A stretch of 64,000 nt of DNA from contig NZ_JAEMNV010000008.1 in the NCBI RefSeq assembly GCF_016482825.1, positions 62,001-126,000 of the forward strand, written 5' to 3'. Within the stretch, counting starts at the first letter, position 1, and every line of letters begins with the position of its first letter. The notes below the pieces were generated by a model, which saw nothing but the letters and a program-made list of their open reading frames with translations, did not search any database and was not told the DNA's origin. Made by a program: the position numbers and the translations under genes. Positions 17,903 through 27,658 of this stretch are shown here, one piece after another. The DNA comes from Antrihabitans stalagmiti. GTDB taxonomy: Bacteria; Actinomycetota; Actinomycetes; Mycobacteriales; Mycobacteriaceae.

Positions 17903-19417
17903 TCAGGCTTTCTGCTGCATACTCGACCGCGCCGAATTGCCCTGTTCGGCGGCCTTCGGATCGAGTTCGTCAGCCTTTGCCCTGACCCCTTCTTCCACCT
18001 TGTCGCCCAGCGATTTATCGACATTTCGCCAATACTCGAAGGCCTTCTGCAAAATCGGCTCGGATACTCCGTTGAGCAGGTGGCCGACGATGTTGTCGAC
18101 GAGTCGACCGCGGGCGGCGTCGTCGAGGACGTCACGAACCAACGTGCCTGCCTGTCCCCAATCATCGTCTTCACTGTGCGAAACGTATGCGCTGCGCCCG
18201 ATTTCGCCTTCCGAGTACCAGCCTGGGTCGGCAAACCCGTCGGCGTGCGGACCGCCCTTGGTGTTGGGTGCATACACCGGATCGGACACCTTGTCATACC
18301 GCATAGCGCCGTCTTTGCTGTAGCTGTTGACGGCCGATGTCGATGCATTTACAGGCAATTGCTTGTAATTGACTCCAATGCGATGCCGGTGGGCGTCGGC
18401 ATACGCGAACAGTCGAGCGAGCAACATTCGATCGGGACTCGGTCCGATACCGCGGACCAGGTTGTTGGGTTCGAAGGCAGCCTGCTCGATTTCGGTGTGA
18501 TGATCGGTTGGATTCCGGTTCAACACCATCTTCCCGACGCGCTTCAGCGGATAGTCGCTGTGCGGCCACACCTTGGTCAGGTCGAACGGATTGAATCGAT
18601 AATTCGCCGCCTCGTCGAACGGCATCAACTGGACGAACAACGTCCAACTCGGATTGTCACCCTTCTGGATGGCTTCGAACAGATCGCGCGTGTGGTAATC
18701 GGTATCGGCAGAAGCCATTTGGTCGGCTTCGTCCTGCGTGAACGTCTCGATACCCTGATCGGTCTTGAAGTGGTATTTCACCCAGTGCCGCTCGCCCGCA
18801 GCGTTCGTCCACAAATAGGTATGCGAGGTGTAGCCGTTCATGTGCCGCCAGGTCCGCGGAATACCCCGATCCCCCATCAACCACGTCACCTGGTGGGCCG
18901 ACTCGGGTGACAGCGTCCAGAAATCCCACTGCATATCGTGATCGCGCAAGTTGTTGTCGGCTCGACGCTTCTGCGATCGAATGAAGTGCTGAAATTTCAT
19001 CGGATCCTTGACGAAGAACACCGGGGTGTTGTTTCCGACCATGTCGTACACGCCTTCCGACGTGTAGAACTTGACGGCGAAGCCGCGCGGATCGCGCCAT
19101 GTGTCCGGGCTGCCCCGCTCCCCCGCGACGGTCGAAAAGCGTGCCAGCAGATCGGTTTTCGTCCCTGGTGCGAAGACGGCGGCACGAGTGAACTCGCTGA
19201 CGTCGTCAGTCACTTCGAAATGTCCGAAGGCACCGCTCCCCTTCGCGTGTGGCTGCCGCTCAGGTATGCGCTCGCGGTTGAACTGCGCCATCTGCTCGAT
19301 CAGATAATGATCCTGCAGCAGGATAGGTCCAGCCGGTCCGACGGTCAGCGAATGCTCGTCACTACCGACCGGAATTCCCGCATCGGTTGTAGTGGTTCCT
19401 GCAATGTCACGTGTCAC
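17903..19417 (-). CDS. Monofunctional heme catalase
   Basis: 504 residues, converts hydrogen peroxide to water and oxygen. Seen: distal His in [24 protein letters not shown], Asn in [12 protein letters not shown], and proximal heme Tyr in [12 protein letters not shown]. The length matches small-subunit catalases without the C-terminal flavodoxin-like domain. The C-terminal end is helical and charged ([12 protein letters not shown]). Start: GTG 19417 with GAGGAG 7 nt upstream; an upstream TTG at 19432 overlaps that site and is less likely. It is followed directly by the F420-type oxidoreductase. Confidence 0.95.
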   Translation of the reverse strand: MTRDIAGTTTTDAGIPVGSDEHSLTVGPAGPILLQDHYLIEQMAQFNRERIPERQPHAKGSGAFGHFEVTDDVSEFTRAAVFAPGTKTDLLARFSTVAGERGSPDTWRDPRGFAVKFYTSEGVYDMVGNNTPVFFVKDPMKFQHFIRSQKRRADNNLRDHDMQWDFWTLSPESAHQVTWLMGDRGIPRTWRHMNGYTSHTYLWTNAAGERHWVKYHFKTDQGIETFTQDEADQMASADTDYHTRDLFEAIQKGDNPSWTLFVQLMPFDEAANYRFNPFDLTKVWPHSDYPLKRVGKMVLNRNPTDHHTEIEQAAFEPNNLVRGIGPSPDRMLLARLFAYADAHRHRIGVNYKQLPVNASTSAVNSYSKDGAMRYDKVSDPVYAPNTKGGPHADGFADPGWYSEGEIGRSAYVSHSEDDDWGQAGTLVRDVLDDAARGRLVDNIVGHLLNGVSEPILQKAFEYWRNVDKSLGDKVEEGVRAKADELDPKAAEQGNSARSSMQQKA

Positions 19418-19502
19418 GTTCGCGCTCCTCAATACAAAGTCGTGCTGAGGGCATACCCCAACTGGCCCTCGTCACACCTGCCCCGTCCGATGTCGTCGCG
19501 GA

Positions 19503-20420
19503 TCACGCGACGCTGACGACGACTTTCCCCTTCGCATGGCCTACTTCGACCGCGGACATCGCAGCTGCAACATCGTCGAGCGACAGGACGTCTTCGACGT
19601 GCGGGTCCAATTTTCCCTCCGCAACGAGATCGGCGACGATGTCGAGGACACGCTGCGTGCGATCGCGCTCGATGACGTGGCCGCCGAGTTCGGCGACGGT
19701 CTCGGGATCGCCGGCACTGATCAGCTTATTTCGGTCGGCTACCAGATCGACGACATCTCGCAGGCCTGTTCCGCCTGCGAGATCGAAGATGGCGTCGACA
19801 CCGTCGGGAAGTAGGTCGGTGATCCGACCAGCGACACCGTCTCCATAGGGAACGAGCGTTGCACCGAGTGACTCGATCAGCGGTCGCTTGTCAGCACCTG
19901 CTGTTCCGATGACATTGATCTCGAGGTCCCGCGCGATCTGCGCAGCAGCAACGCCGACACCGCCGCTCACACCATTGATCAGCAGGGTTTGCCCAGCTTC
20001 GAGCTGCACCTGCGTCACACCGTCGTATGCGGTCGCGGCTGCAACGGAGAGCGTCGCCGCGTCAGTGAACGAGACCTTGAGGGGTTTATGCGCCGCGGCA
20101 ATTGCCGGAAGGAGCGTGAACTCGGCAAAGCCGCCGGATCCGGGTGCAACGCTTCCGAACACCTCGTCGCCGACTGCGAACCCGTCCACGTCCTCGCCGA
20201 TTTCACGGACGACACCCGACACCTCGGAACCGAGCACCTTTGGGAAGTCCGCAGGAGCGGCTGCTCCGTAGGCGCCACTACGAATCTTCCAGTCGACGGG
20301 ATTGACCCCGGCGGCTCGGACCTCGACCAACAGCTCCCCCGGCAGTGGGGACGGCATCGGAAGGTCGAGAAACTCCTGAACTTCCGGGCCACCGTTGCTG
20401 TTGTAACCAAATGCTTTCAC
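19503..20420 (-). CDS. NADP-dependent quinone-oxidoreductase-like alcohol dehydrogenase (MDR family)
   Basis: 305 residues of the zinc-independent medium-chain dehydrogenase/reductase group. GroES-like N-terminal half (AAGVNPVDWKIRSGAYG, KVLGSEVSGVV) and Rossmann half with INGVSGGVGVAAAQIA for NAD(P)H. No structural or catalytic zinc cysteines are present, as in quinone oxidoreductases. The start is GTG 20420 (VKAFGYNSNGG) with GGGAGGA about 8 nt upstream; longer forms add an unrelated tail. It stands alone between the catalase pair and the STAS gene. Confidence 0.9.
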   Translation of the reverse strand: MKAFGYNSNGGPEVQEFLDLPMPSPLPGELLVEVRAAGVNPVDWKIRSGAYGAAAPADFPKVLGSEVSGVVREIGEDVDGFAVGDEVFGSVAPGSGGFAEFTLLPAIAAAHKPLKVSFTDAATLSVAAATAYDGVTQVQLEAGQTLLINGVSGGVGVAAAQIARDLEINVIGTAGADKRPLIESLGATLVPYGDGVAGRITDLLPDGVDAIFDLAGGTGLRDVVDLVADRNKLISAGDPETVAELGGHVIERDRTQRVLDIVADLVAEGKLDPHVEDVLSLDDVAAAMSAVEVGHAKGKVVVSVA

Positions 20421-20495
20421 TGCTGCAGTCCTCCCAATCGGGTAGATGGATCTTCTACAGCGGTACCCAACCAGCAGGAGCCAAACCAAGGACGG

Positions 20496-20906
20496 TCAAT
20501 CGCGACCGGGCGGCGGCAGAGCGTAAGCCGCATCGAATGTCGGCACGAGATCGAGGGATCGGTCCAACCCGGTGACTTCCAGCGGCCGGATGACCGCCCG
20601 ATTGTTGCCTGTGACAATCCGGAACGGATGACCTCGCGTCGAGCTGCGTTCGGCGAGAGCAACGAGAAGTTCGATGCCCGCCGAACCGAAGAACGTTATT
20701 TCGGCGAGGTCTACGAGTACTGCTTTCGGCGACGGAAACTCGGCGAACGTCTCGTCGAATCGTGTGCGGAGATGTCGCTGGGTTGCCATATCGATGTCGC
20801 CGACGATGCGGACGACCACCGTGCCGTCCTTCGTGCAGCTCACTTCGACAGAGATCGAATCGGAACCCATCGAGTTGGTCGTCGACTCGTCGTTAGTTGT
20901 GGACAT
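20496..20906 (-). CDS. STAS-domain anti-sigma factor antagonist
   Basis: 136 residues, a single STAS domain after a short Ser/Thr/Asn-rich tail. The phosphorylatable Ser75 sits in TFFGSAGIELL; the Asp normally before it is Gly. Such proteins bind an anti-sigma kinase when unphosphorylated and so free a sigma factor. No anti-sigma kinase or sigma factor gene is next to it, so the partner is elsewhere. ATG 20906 with GGAAGG upstream is preferred. Confidence 0.88.
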   Translation of the reverse strand: MSTTNDESTTNSMGSDSISVEVSCTKDGTVVVRIVGDIDMATQRHLRTRFDETFAEFPSPKAVLVDLAEITFFGSAGIELLVALAERSSTRGHPFRIVTGNNRAVIRPLEVTGLDRSLDLVPTFDAAYALPPPGRD

Positions 20907-21065
20907 CGCGGCGCACCTTCCCGTCTGGACCTTCGTGTTGGAGAAATTGTATGCACCCGGATGACCGCTGACCACCGTTTCGACAGAGAGTCTCGACGGG
21001 CATTTTCAGTCGATAGCTGCACGTATTCGCTTGCAGCCCAGCAAGTTATCGGTAGAATAGAACAC

Positions 21066-22376
21066 ATGTTCGGGTCGGGGGAAACGCAAGCGGAGGCGGA
21101 CCGGATAACCGCTTTATGGGCCGAGATGGCGAATGTCGATCGCACACTGAGCGACGCCGAGCAGGCCGATGTGATCCTGGTATTGGAAAAAGTGAAATCA
21201 GGCTGCGCAGCACTGCAGGCACGGGTGACCAACCAATTCGCCACGCAACGACGAGCCGAACGCGCCGCACGCGGACTGTCGAAAGCGCAACAGGACATCG
21301 GCATCCCGTCCGAAATCGGATTGGCCCGACAATGCTCGCCACACAAAGGCAGCCAACATCTCGGCTTCGCCCGCGCGCTGGTCGAGGAAATGCCGCACAC
21401 CCTGCGTCAGCTCGAGACGGGTGAGCTGACCGAGTGGCGAGCCACCATCCTGGTCCGCGAAACCGCGTGCCTGAGCAAGGAAGACCGCGGCACCGTCGAC
21501 CGAGAACTGTGCAGCAACCCCGCCACCCTCGCCGGCAAAGGCGACAATCAGCTCAAAGCTGCCGCGATCGCGTTGGGTGCCGAACTCGACGCCGAATCTA
21601 TGGTGCGACGAGCCCGCAAAGCCGAAGCCAACCGATGCGTCACCTCACGGCCGGCGCCGGACACCATGGCATATCTGACGGCGTTGCTGCCGATGAAGCA
21701 AGCCGTCACCGTCCATACGACGTTGCTGAAGGACGCCGCAGCCGTCGTCGCGGCAGGCGATGAGCGGACCAGAAGTCAGATCATGGCCGACATCCTGGTC
21801 GAACGGGTGACCGGGCTGGCAACAGCGTCCGCAGTGCCGGTCACTGTCAACATCGTCATCTCCGACGAAGCGCTGCTGACCACTACTCCATCCGCGGCAG
21901 ATGTTCCCGGTTACGGACCGATACCCGCGGATCTGGTCAAGCAGTGGCTGCACGACTCCGACGCGATGGTCGAGTTGCGTCGGCTTTATGCGAATCCGAC
22001 GACGGGGGCGTTGACCGCGATGGAATCGACGTCGCGGTGCTTCCGGAAAGGGTTGCTGCGGATGACCCGATTCCGTGACCGGATCTGCCGCACCCCGTGG
22101 TGTGATGCGCAGATCAAGCATGGTGATCACGTCGAATCGGCCGAATCAGGTGGTGCGACGACGCTGCACAATGCTGCCGGCCTGTGCGAAGCCTGCAACT
22201 ACGCCAAAGAAGCCGACGGCTGGTCGGTGAAACCCGACACCCAGCAGCCCGGCCAACTGCACAGCTACACCATCACCACCCCGACCGGGCATCAGCACCG
22301 ATCGACAGCACCACCGCTACCGCTTCCACTCACATTGCAGCGCAGCGGAGTCGACAGAGTCGACTCCGCTGCGTGA
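21066..22376 (+). CDS. 13E12-type DUF222 protein with HNH nuclease domain
   Basis: 436 residues. DUF222 region in the first ~330 residues (TLSDAEQADVILVLEKV, ARALVEEMPHTLRQLETGE, WRATILVRET), then a C-terminal HNH endonuclease motif: CRTPWCDA, DHVESAESGGATTLHNAAGLCEACNYAK. The family (mycobacterial 13E12 REP) is multi-copy in Rhodococcus and relatives; function is undetermined, possibly mobile or DNA-processing. Start ATG 21066 lies in an AT-rich patch. The last codons form half of a 15-bp perfect inverted repeat. Confidence 0.92.
   Translation: MFGSGETQAEADRITALWAEMANVDRTLSDAEQADVILVLEKVKSGCAALQARVTNQFATQRRAERAARGLSKAQQDIGIPSEIGLARQCSPHKGSQHLGFARALVEEMPHTLRQLETGELTEWRATILVRETACLSKEDRGTVDRELCSNPATLAGKGDNQLKAAAIALGAELDAESMVRRARKAEANRCVTSRPAPDTMAYLTALLPMKQAVTVHTTLLKDAAAVVAAGDERTRSQIMADILVERVTGLATASAVPVTVNIVISDEALLTTTPSAADVPGYGPIPADLVKQWLHDSDAMVELRRLYANPTTGALTAMESTSRCFRKGLLRMTRFRDRICRTPWCDAQIKHGDHVESAESGGATTLHNAAGLCEACNYAKEADGWSVKPDTQQPGQLHSYTITTPTGHQHRSTAPPLPLPLTLQRSGVDRVDSAA
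22341..22373. terminator. Bidirectional stem-loop at the end of the HNH gene
   Basis: A perfect 15-bp inverted repeat with a 3-nt loop (arms 22341-22355 and 22359-22373) covers the last codons of the HNH gene, 3 bp before the end of its stop codon and 17 bp before the convergent exporter's stop. Read from either side it gives a strong GC hairpin without a clear U-tract. Most likely a shared terminator. Confidence 0.7.
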
Positions 22377-22389
22377 TGTGAAGCTTCGG

Positions 22390-23808
22390 TTAGTGCTTCG
22401 TGCGCAATCCCGACACGGCGACTGCGGCTGCGGTGACGCCGACTGCGACTGCTGCCACCACAAGTGCGTTGCCGAGGCCATCGGTGAACGCTTGGTTAGC
22501 GCCGACCTCCGCGACCCGATTGGTGATGGTCGAGGTGAGGACGCTTCCGAAGACTGCGATGCCGATCGCGCCGCCGAGTTCACGAGCCAAGTCGTTCATT
22601 GCCGATGCGACGCCCTGCTGATCTGCTGGCAACGATTCGGTCAGAGCACTCGTTGCCGGCGTCATCGCCAGGCCCATACCTGCTCCGAGGATCGGGAGCC
22701 CGACGAACAGGACGACGTAGTTGATGTCGGTGCCGAGCGTGCTCAGCGTCAGCATCGCAACGACGATCAGGACGAGACCGAGGACGCAGGTCCGGATGTG
22801 GCCCAACTTGCGGGTGACCCGAAAAGCGTTGCGAGACGATCCCATCAGGCCCGCAGCCATCGGCAGCATGCAGATCGCTCCGACGAGCGGGCTGAGGCCG
22901 GCGACCGACTGCAGGTACTGCATGATCAGGAACACGAACCCGAAGAACGCTGCGAACTGCATTGCGATCGACAGCGCACTTGTCGAGAAGAGTCGGTTAC
23001 CGAACAGCCGCGGATCGAGCAGCGGATGCGCCACGCGCAGCTCCCACACGATCGTCACGGCGAGCAGCACGAAACCGAAGGCGAGTCCGAAAACCGTTCG
23101 CATGGAACCCCATCCGGCAGTGGGAGCTTCGATGATCGAGAAGATGATCGCGCTGATGCTCAACACGAACAGGACCGCTCCGCCGACATCGATACGGTTC
23201 GAACGACCCTCCGAGTTCTCGGGCACGGCACGGGCAACCAGGATTGCAGCGATCACGGCGAGCGCAACATTGAGCCCGAAAACGGAACGCCAGGAGAAGA
23301 ATTCGAGCAAGGTTCCTGATACGACCAAGCCGAGGACAGCGCTCGCACCCGCAACGCCCGACCAGATTCCTATGGCACGCAGTCGTTCTCGATCCGAGTA
23401 GACGGTGGTAATGGTCGACAGCGTCGCGGGCATCACTAGTGCGGCGCCGATACCGAGCAGGCCGCGAAGGCCGATGAGCATCCCGATACTGTCGGTGAAC
23501 ATCGCCAGCAGCGAGGTAACTCCGAAGACGGCGAGTCCGGCGAACAGTGCGAGCCGCCTGCCGTACCGGTCCCCCAGCGCACCGCCGACGAGCAGCAGCG
23601 ACGCGAAGACCAAGGCGTAGGCATCGACGACCCACGCGATCTGTGTGTGCGACGCGCCCGTGTCGCGGGCCAGATCTGGGATCGCGACATTGAGTGACGT
23701 CACCGCCGAAACAACGGTCGCCAGCGATATGCATACGGCCGGTAGCAGCAGCTTCTTCGCTTTGGAACTGGGTTCTGGTTCGGCTTTCGTCGCCAGGTCG
23801 ATGGCCAT
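22390..23808 (-). CDS. MFS drug exporter, EmrB/QacA (DHA2) type
   Basis: 472 residues with about 14 hydrophobic helices, a proton-driven multidrug efflux pump of the plasma membrane. Motif A GGALGDRYGRR, motif C-like GVAGASAVLGLVVSGTL, and the start LATVVSAVTSLNVAIPDLA are characteristic. Start ATG 23808 with AGGAGA upstream. It faces a divergent TetR gene 74 bp away with a palindromic operator between them; repression of the pump and its release by the pump's substrate is the usual arrangement. Confidence 0.93.
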   Translation of the reverse strand: MAIDLATKAEPEPSSKAKKLLLPAVCISLATVVSAVTSLNVAIPDLARDTGASHTQIAWVVDAYALVFASLLLVGGALGDRYGRRLALFAGLAVFGVTSLLAMFTDSIGMLIGLRGLLGIGAALVMPATLSTITTVYSDRERLRAIGIWSGVAGASAVLGLVVSGTLLEFFSWRSVFGLNVALAVIAAILVARAVPENSEGRSNRIDVGGAVLFVLSISAIIFSIIEAPTAGWGSMRTVFGLAFGFVLLAVTIVWELRVAHPLLDPRLFGNRLFSTSALSIAMQFAAFFGFVFLIMQYLQSVAGLSPLVGAICMLPMAAGLMGSSRNAFRVTRKLGHIRTCVLGLVLIVVAMLTLSTLGTDINYVVLFVGLPILGAGMGLAMTPATSALTESLPADQQGVASAMNDLARELGGAIGIAVFGSVLTSTITNRVAEVGANQAFTDGLGNALVVAAVAVGVTAAAVAVSGLRTKH

Positions 23809-23826
23809 CAGGTCTCCTCGGTTGCG

Positions 23827-23850
23827 GTTATTCAACGATGTTGAAATAAC
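23827..23850. promoter_or_regulatory. Palindromic operator between MFS exporter and TetR gene
   Basis: An almost perfect inverted repeat (left arm GTTATTCAAC, right arm GTTGAAATAAC, one bulged base) lies 18 bp upstream of the exporter start. A partial copy of the half-site (TTCAAC) occurs again at 23873-23878, next to the TetR start. This is the expected layout for a TetR-type repressor controlling both genes. Confidence 0.75.
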
Positions 23851-23882
23851 TGTCGCACACCGCGCGCTACAATTCAACAGTG

Positions 23883-24494
23883 ATGAATAAACAACTTTCC
23901 AAGACCGGCCCCGGCCGCCGGACTGGAGCACCCGACACCAGACAGGCGATCCTCGACGCCGCACACGCTCGATTCGCCGCCGAAGGATTCACGGGGACGA
24001 CGGTGCGGTCGATTGCCGCGGATGCAGGCGTCGACGCGGCGATGATCAACTACTTCTTCGGGTCGAAGCAGAAGCTCTTCGAAGAGGCACTTGCCCTTCG
24101 CGCCAACCCGGTTGTGATCGTCACCGAACTCGTCGAGGGGTCCATCGAAGGACTCCCCCGCCGAATACTGACGACGTTGCTCGCGACCTGGGACGACCCG
24201 GCGAACCGGCCGCCACTCATCGCCATCGTCACATCCATCGAGGACGATCCCGCCCAGAACGGTCTGCTACGCGACTTCCTCGAAAAGGTCATCGCAGGAC
24301 CGGTGGCTGCTCAGCTGACCGCGGCTGGGATGCAGCAGGGCACCGCGGAAATTCGCGCAGGCCTGCTCGCATCGATGTTCGTCGGCGTCGTCATGGCGCG
24401 TTACGTCGTCCGCGCGAGTCCGATGGCCGACCTGCCGCCCCAGGTCATCGTCGACGAACTCGGACCGGCGCTGGACGCGATCCTCGCCTTGTGA
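23883..24494 (+). CDS. TetR/AcrR-family repressor
   Basis: 203 residues. N-terminal helix-turn-helix (TGTTVRSIAADAGVDAAMINYFFGSKQKLFEEAL) and a C-terminal ligand/dimer domain with the TetR_C signature PVAAQLTAAGMQQGTAEIRAGLLASMFVGVVMARYV. Divergent from the MFS exporter, so the likely repressor of both. ATG 23883 or the GTG directly before it could be used; no ribosome site is visible, so the transcript may be leaderless. Confidence 0.9.
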   Translation: MNKQLSKTGPGRRTGAPDTRQAILDAAHARFAAEGFTGTTVRSIAADAGVDAAMINYFFGSKQKLFEEALALRANPVVIVTELVEGSIEGLPRRILTTLLATWDDPANRPPLIAIVTSIEDDPAQNGLLRDFLEKVIAGPVAAQLTAAGMQQGTAEIRAGLLASMFVGVVMARYVVRASPMADLPPQVIVDELGPALDAILAL

Positions 24495-24502
24495 CGCCCT
24501 CT

Positions 24503-27500
24503 CTACCGGCCCGCCAACCCGACGGCGCCGCCGCTTCCGGGGATGGTCGCGATCAGCGTCGGTACAAGCGTCGTCGCCTCCGGACCCGCCCGTCCGAGCC
24601 CGAACTTACGGACCTCACCTGACGCATTACCGACAAGAAGGTCGGCTCCCGTTGTCGTACTGGAGGTCGCGACGCTGACCCCGCTCCCTTCGAAAGGTAC
24701 GAACGACGCGATCTGCGCGAAGGCCACCTTGCCCGAATGATGGTCCGGTGCATGGAGATACATCTCCGGCGCACCATCGAGCAGAGAGCCCGCCGAAAAC
24801 ACTCGCACTGTCCCCTCGCCGCCGAGCATGCCGGTGACGATGCTCTTGGCACCGCCCTCGGCGCCTGCCACCCAGCCGGTCGTCAACGACACTCCCCCGG
24901 TATAGCTTTCGTCGAACGCAAGGAACTCCGATGTCGTCGTCGGCGATTCTCCGCCATGCCCCGAATGTTCCTCCGAGGACGCAGATTTGGCGGTCGGCTG
25001 ATACAGGTCGTAGCGGAACGTCTTGACCATCGGAGCGTCACCGGGACCGGGTGCCGTCACGATGGTCGCCCTGCCGGACCCCGAGTCGACCATGCCGGTC
25101 GCCAGCGTCACACCCGACTTCGAACCTGGGTACGGCGCAAAGCTGGAGAACAATTCGGGCGCCCTCCCTGCCTCTCCAGGCAAGGTCGAGGAAAAGATCT
25201 TCACCTGCGATTCGATTCCGGGTCCTGCTCCCACAATGATGTTGTCCGCCAGCGCGTTACCATCGACGTCGATGCCCGCCACGCTGACGCCGCCACGGAA
25301 GTCCGCTTCGAACGGTGCGAACCGCGCCACCTCCGTATCGAACGCGGGGCCTGCGAACGCCACGACCTCCGGGGCAACACCCGTGCCGGTACCGACCACG
25401 ACGTCGAGCACCATGTCGCCGTTCACGTCCGCCATGGCAACGCTCGGTGTTCCTTCGAAGGCCGGAAACGGTGTACTCGTGGCGAGCGGTTTGTCGCCGT
25501 TGCCGTCGTACACCTGGACCACGGCGGGCCTACCTGGCGAACCTGGAACTGCCACTGCGTAACTCGACACCTCGGGTATCACGTTTACCGTCGCCATCAG
25601 GCCGTTGTCCTCGTGATTCAAACGGTGGCAATGGATTACGAAGGTGCCCGTGTAGTCGGTGAACTTCGTCCGCAACGTCAGCGACGCAGGCTCTAGCGCA
25701 TTCTCGTTCTCGTCGGTGACGGGCGCGGGAACGTTCGCGTTGTCGACGCCCCACATCTGCGCACCCGTCCTGGTCTTCTCGACAGGATCGACGACCTCCG
25801 TCACCTGGAAGTCGTTGACGTGGATGTGCATCGGGTGATCGTCGTTGTTCAGATTGGTGATCTTCCACTCCTCGACCGAGTTCAGTCGTGGCTGCAACAA
25901 GGGAATGTTCGGGAAGGTGTTGCCGTCGAACTCGTAGGTGAACGACTTCGGGTCGTTGTTGCTCGCCTTGTCGTTGCTGAAACCACCCGTGATGACCAAC
26001 TCCCGCGTCACATCGGGAGTCATTGCCGAGGTGTCGACGAAAGACGTGTAGGCGTCCAACCTTTGGCCGGGTTCGAACGGCGTCGTCTTGCCTTCGCCAC
26101 TGTCGGGTGTCACCTGAATGAGCTTCTGCGTCGGGAAGGTGAAGAAGCCGTCGAAGTAGCTGATGTACTGCGGGTCGACCGTTGCGGTGCCGAGGACTGC
26201 AGGCGAATTCTCTGTGCCGTCGTTCGTGTAGAGCACGCCGGGATTGCTGACCTCCTTGCCGTTTTTCATGGGTGGCATTTCGACTACTAGGTCACCTATT
26301 TCGGGCATCGTGACCGCGATGGCGTAGCGGGAGCCCGGCGGGATAAGCAACCGTGTCCCGTCGCCCTCGACGGGTCGCTGCACCGTGGTGAACGGATTAC
26401 CGTCCTGCCCAACGATCGTGAACTTCGGATGGTTGCCGGTCGCGGTCTCGGTCAACGTGATCGGCAGATAGGCGAAGTCGCTGATGTTCGCGAGCACCCA
26501 GATCTCGGTCTGCCCCGGCTTGACCTTCAACGATGGTTGGAACTGGCCGTTGACCGTGAATTGCACGTCGCGCTGATTGTCCGGAAGCCCAGGATCAGCA
26601 GGAACATTCACCGAATCACTGGTGAAGCTCTGCAGGTTTCCCGGGATGAACTGATTCTGCCCGCGATGGTTCCGCGTCGACAGCGGACCCGAATACCAAT
26701 TGGTGAAGTACTGCGAACCTTTGCTCGTCTCAGGGAAATTCACCGGCGCCAAGCTCGGTCGGTAGGTGCCGTCCGCCAGTTGCGACCCCTCCGGCGGCGT
26801 GAGCGTGCTGACGAACTGCGGCCAGATGGGATTGTTGAGTTGGTTCGAGCCGCCTTTACGGTCGAACACGAAGTTGTACTGCAGTGCCATATCTCGGATC
26901 GGAATCTCGTTCTGCGTGACCACCGGAAGATTTCCGTCGGGCCGCCCGATCTCCAGTAGACCCGCCAAACCGAAGTAGGTCTGCTGAGCCGTCAGGGTGT
27001 GCCGATGGCTGTGATACCAGTACAACCCGTTCGGCATCTCGTCAGGCACCTCGTAGTCGTAGACGTTGCCCATGCCGGCCGGGATGTCGAGTAGCACGTT
27101 GTCGGCGTTGCCATCTGGGCTCACGTGCAGTCCGTGCGTGTGCAGATTCAGCGGCGACGACTCCAGCATCGGCGGATACAGCGGCACCTCACCGCCCGCA
27201 GCGGTGAACGCAGGGTCGTAGTAATCGCCGACGTCCAAGCCTTCGAGATCGTTGTCGTAGTGCACGATCAGACGTTCACCCGGATCGACCCGCAAAGTCG
27301 GTGCAGGGTAGGTACCTTCACTTTTGGTCGAGCCGTCCGACGACGTACCTCTGATGAGCTCGTAGCCGAACAGCAGGAAGTCGTCGACGGGCTTCGCCGT
27401 CGTGTCGAGCGCGACAGAGGCTTGGTGCGCGGACAACCTGACCTCGAGTACGCCGTCCTTGCTCGACAGCTTGACCGGCTCCTTGTACGGGACGGGAGAG

Positions 27501-27628
27501 CCGTCTACACCGAAGTTGCCGCCGGCCTCGGGACCGGAATCGTCGGCCGAACACGAGGCCAGGATCAACGTCAACGACGTTGCCAGACAGGCGAAGGCGA
27601 CCAGCGGCCTGCTACGACTCGCGAACAT
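24503..27628 (-). CDS. Lipoprotein multicopper oxidase with C-terminal FG-GAP-like domain
   Basis: 1041 residues. Lipoprotein signal with lipobox LASC (Cys26). Multicopper oxidase domains span about 50-690 with all four copper motifs: HTHGLH (His163, His165), WYHSHRH (His206, His208), HPMHIH (His598-603) and HCHRLNHEDNGLM (His666, Cys667, His668, His672), so T1 and the trinuclear cluster should be intact. Residues about 700-1041 are repeats with Asp-rich loops (ADVNGDMVLDVVVGTG, GIDVDGNALADNIIVGAG), resembling FG-GAP/integrin-like calcium-binding propeller blades. It lies 30 bp after the ABM-like membrane gene and may be the last gene of the molybdenum hydroxylase operon. Substrate unknown: metal ion, phenol or copper detoxification are options. 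Confidence 0.9.
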   Translation of the reverse strand: MFASRSRPLVAFACLATSLTLILASCSADDSGPEAGGNFGVDGSPVPYKEPVKLSSKDGVLEVRLSAHQASVALDTTAKPVDDFLLFGYELIRGTSSDGSTKSEGTYPAPTLRVDPGERLIVHYDNDLEGLDVGDYYDPAFTAAGGEVPLYPPMLESSPLNLHTHGLHVSPDGNADNVLLDIPAGMGNVYDYEVPDEMPNGLYWYHSHRHTLTAQQTYFGLAGLLEIGRPDGNLPVVTQNEIPIRDMALQYNFVFDRKGGSNQLNNPIWPQFVSTLTPPEGSQLADGTYRPSLAPVNFPETSKGSQYFTNWYSGPLSTRNHRGQNQFIPGNLQSFTSDSVNVPADPGLPDNQRDVQFTVNGQFQPSLKVKPGQTEIWVLANISDFAYLPITLTETATGNHPKFTIVGQDGNPFTTVQRPVEGDGTRLLIPPGSRYAIAVTMPEIGDLVVEMPPMKNGKEVSNPGVLYTNDGTENSPAVLGTATVDPQYISYFDGFFTFPTQKLIQVTPDSGEGKTTPFEPGQRLDAYTSFVDTSAMTPDVTRELVITGGFSNDKASNNDPKSFTYEFDGNTFPNIPLLQPRLNSVEEWKITNLNNDDHPMHIHVNDFQVTEVVDPVEKTRTGAQMWGVDNANVPAPVTDENENALEPASLTLRTKFTDYTGTFVIHCHRLNHEDNGLMATVNVIPEVSSYAVAVPGSPGRPAVVQVYDGNGDKPLATSTPFPAFEGTPSVAMADVNGDMVLDVVVGTGTGVAPEVVAFAGPAFDTEVARFAPFEADFRGGVSVAGIDVDGNALADNIIVGAGPGIESQVKIFSSTLPGEAGRAPELFSSFAPYPGSKSGVTLATGMVDSGSGRATIVTAPGPGDAPMVKTFRYDLYQPTAKSASSEEHSGHGGESPTTTSEFLAFDESYTGGVSLTTGWVAGAEGGAKSIVTGMLGGEGTVRVFSAGSLLDGAPEMYLHAPDHHSGKVAFAQIASFVPFEGSGVSVATSSTTTGADLLVGNASGEVRKFGLGRAGPEATTLVPTLIATIPGSGGAVGLAGR

Positions 27629-27658
27629 CGGGGCTCTTTTCAGTCTTTGAAGACTCAG

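Noticed and set aside
19989-21065. Upstream extension of the HNH gene frame
   Set aside because: It is antisense to the quinone-oxidoreductase-like and STAS genes; family similarity begins at ATG 21066.
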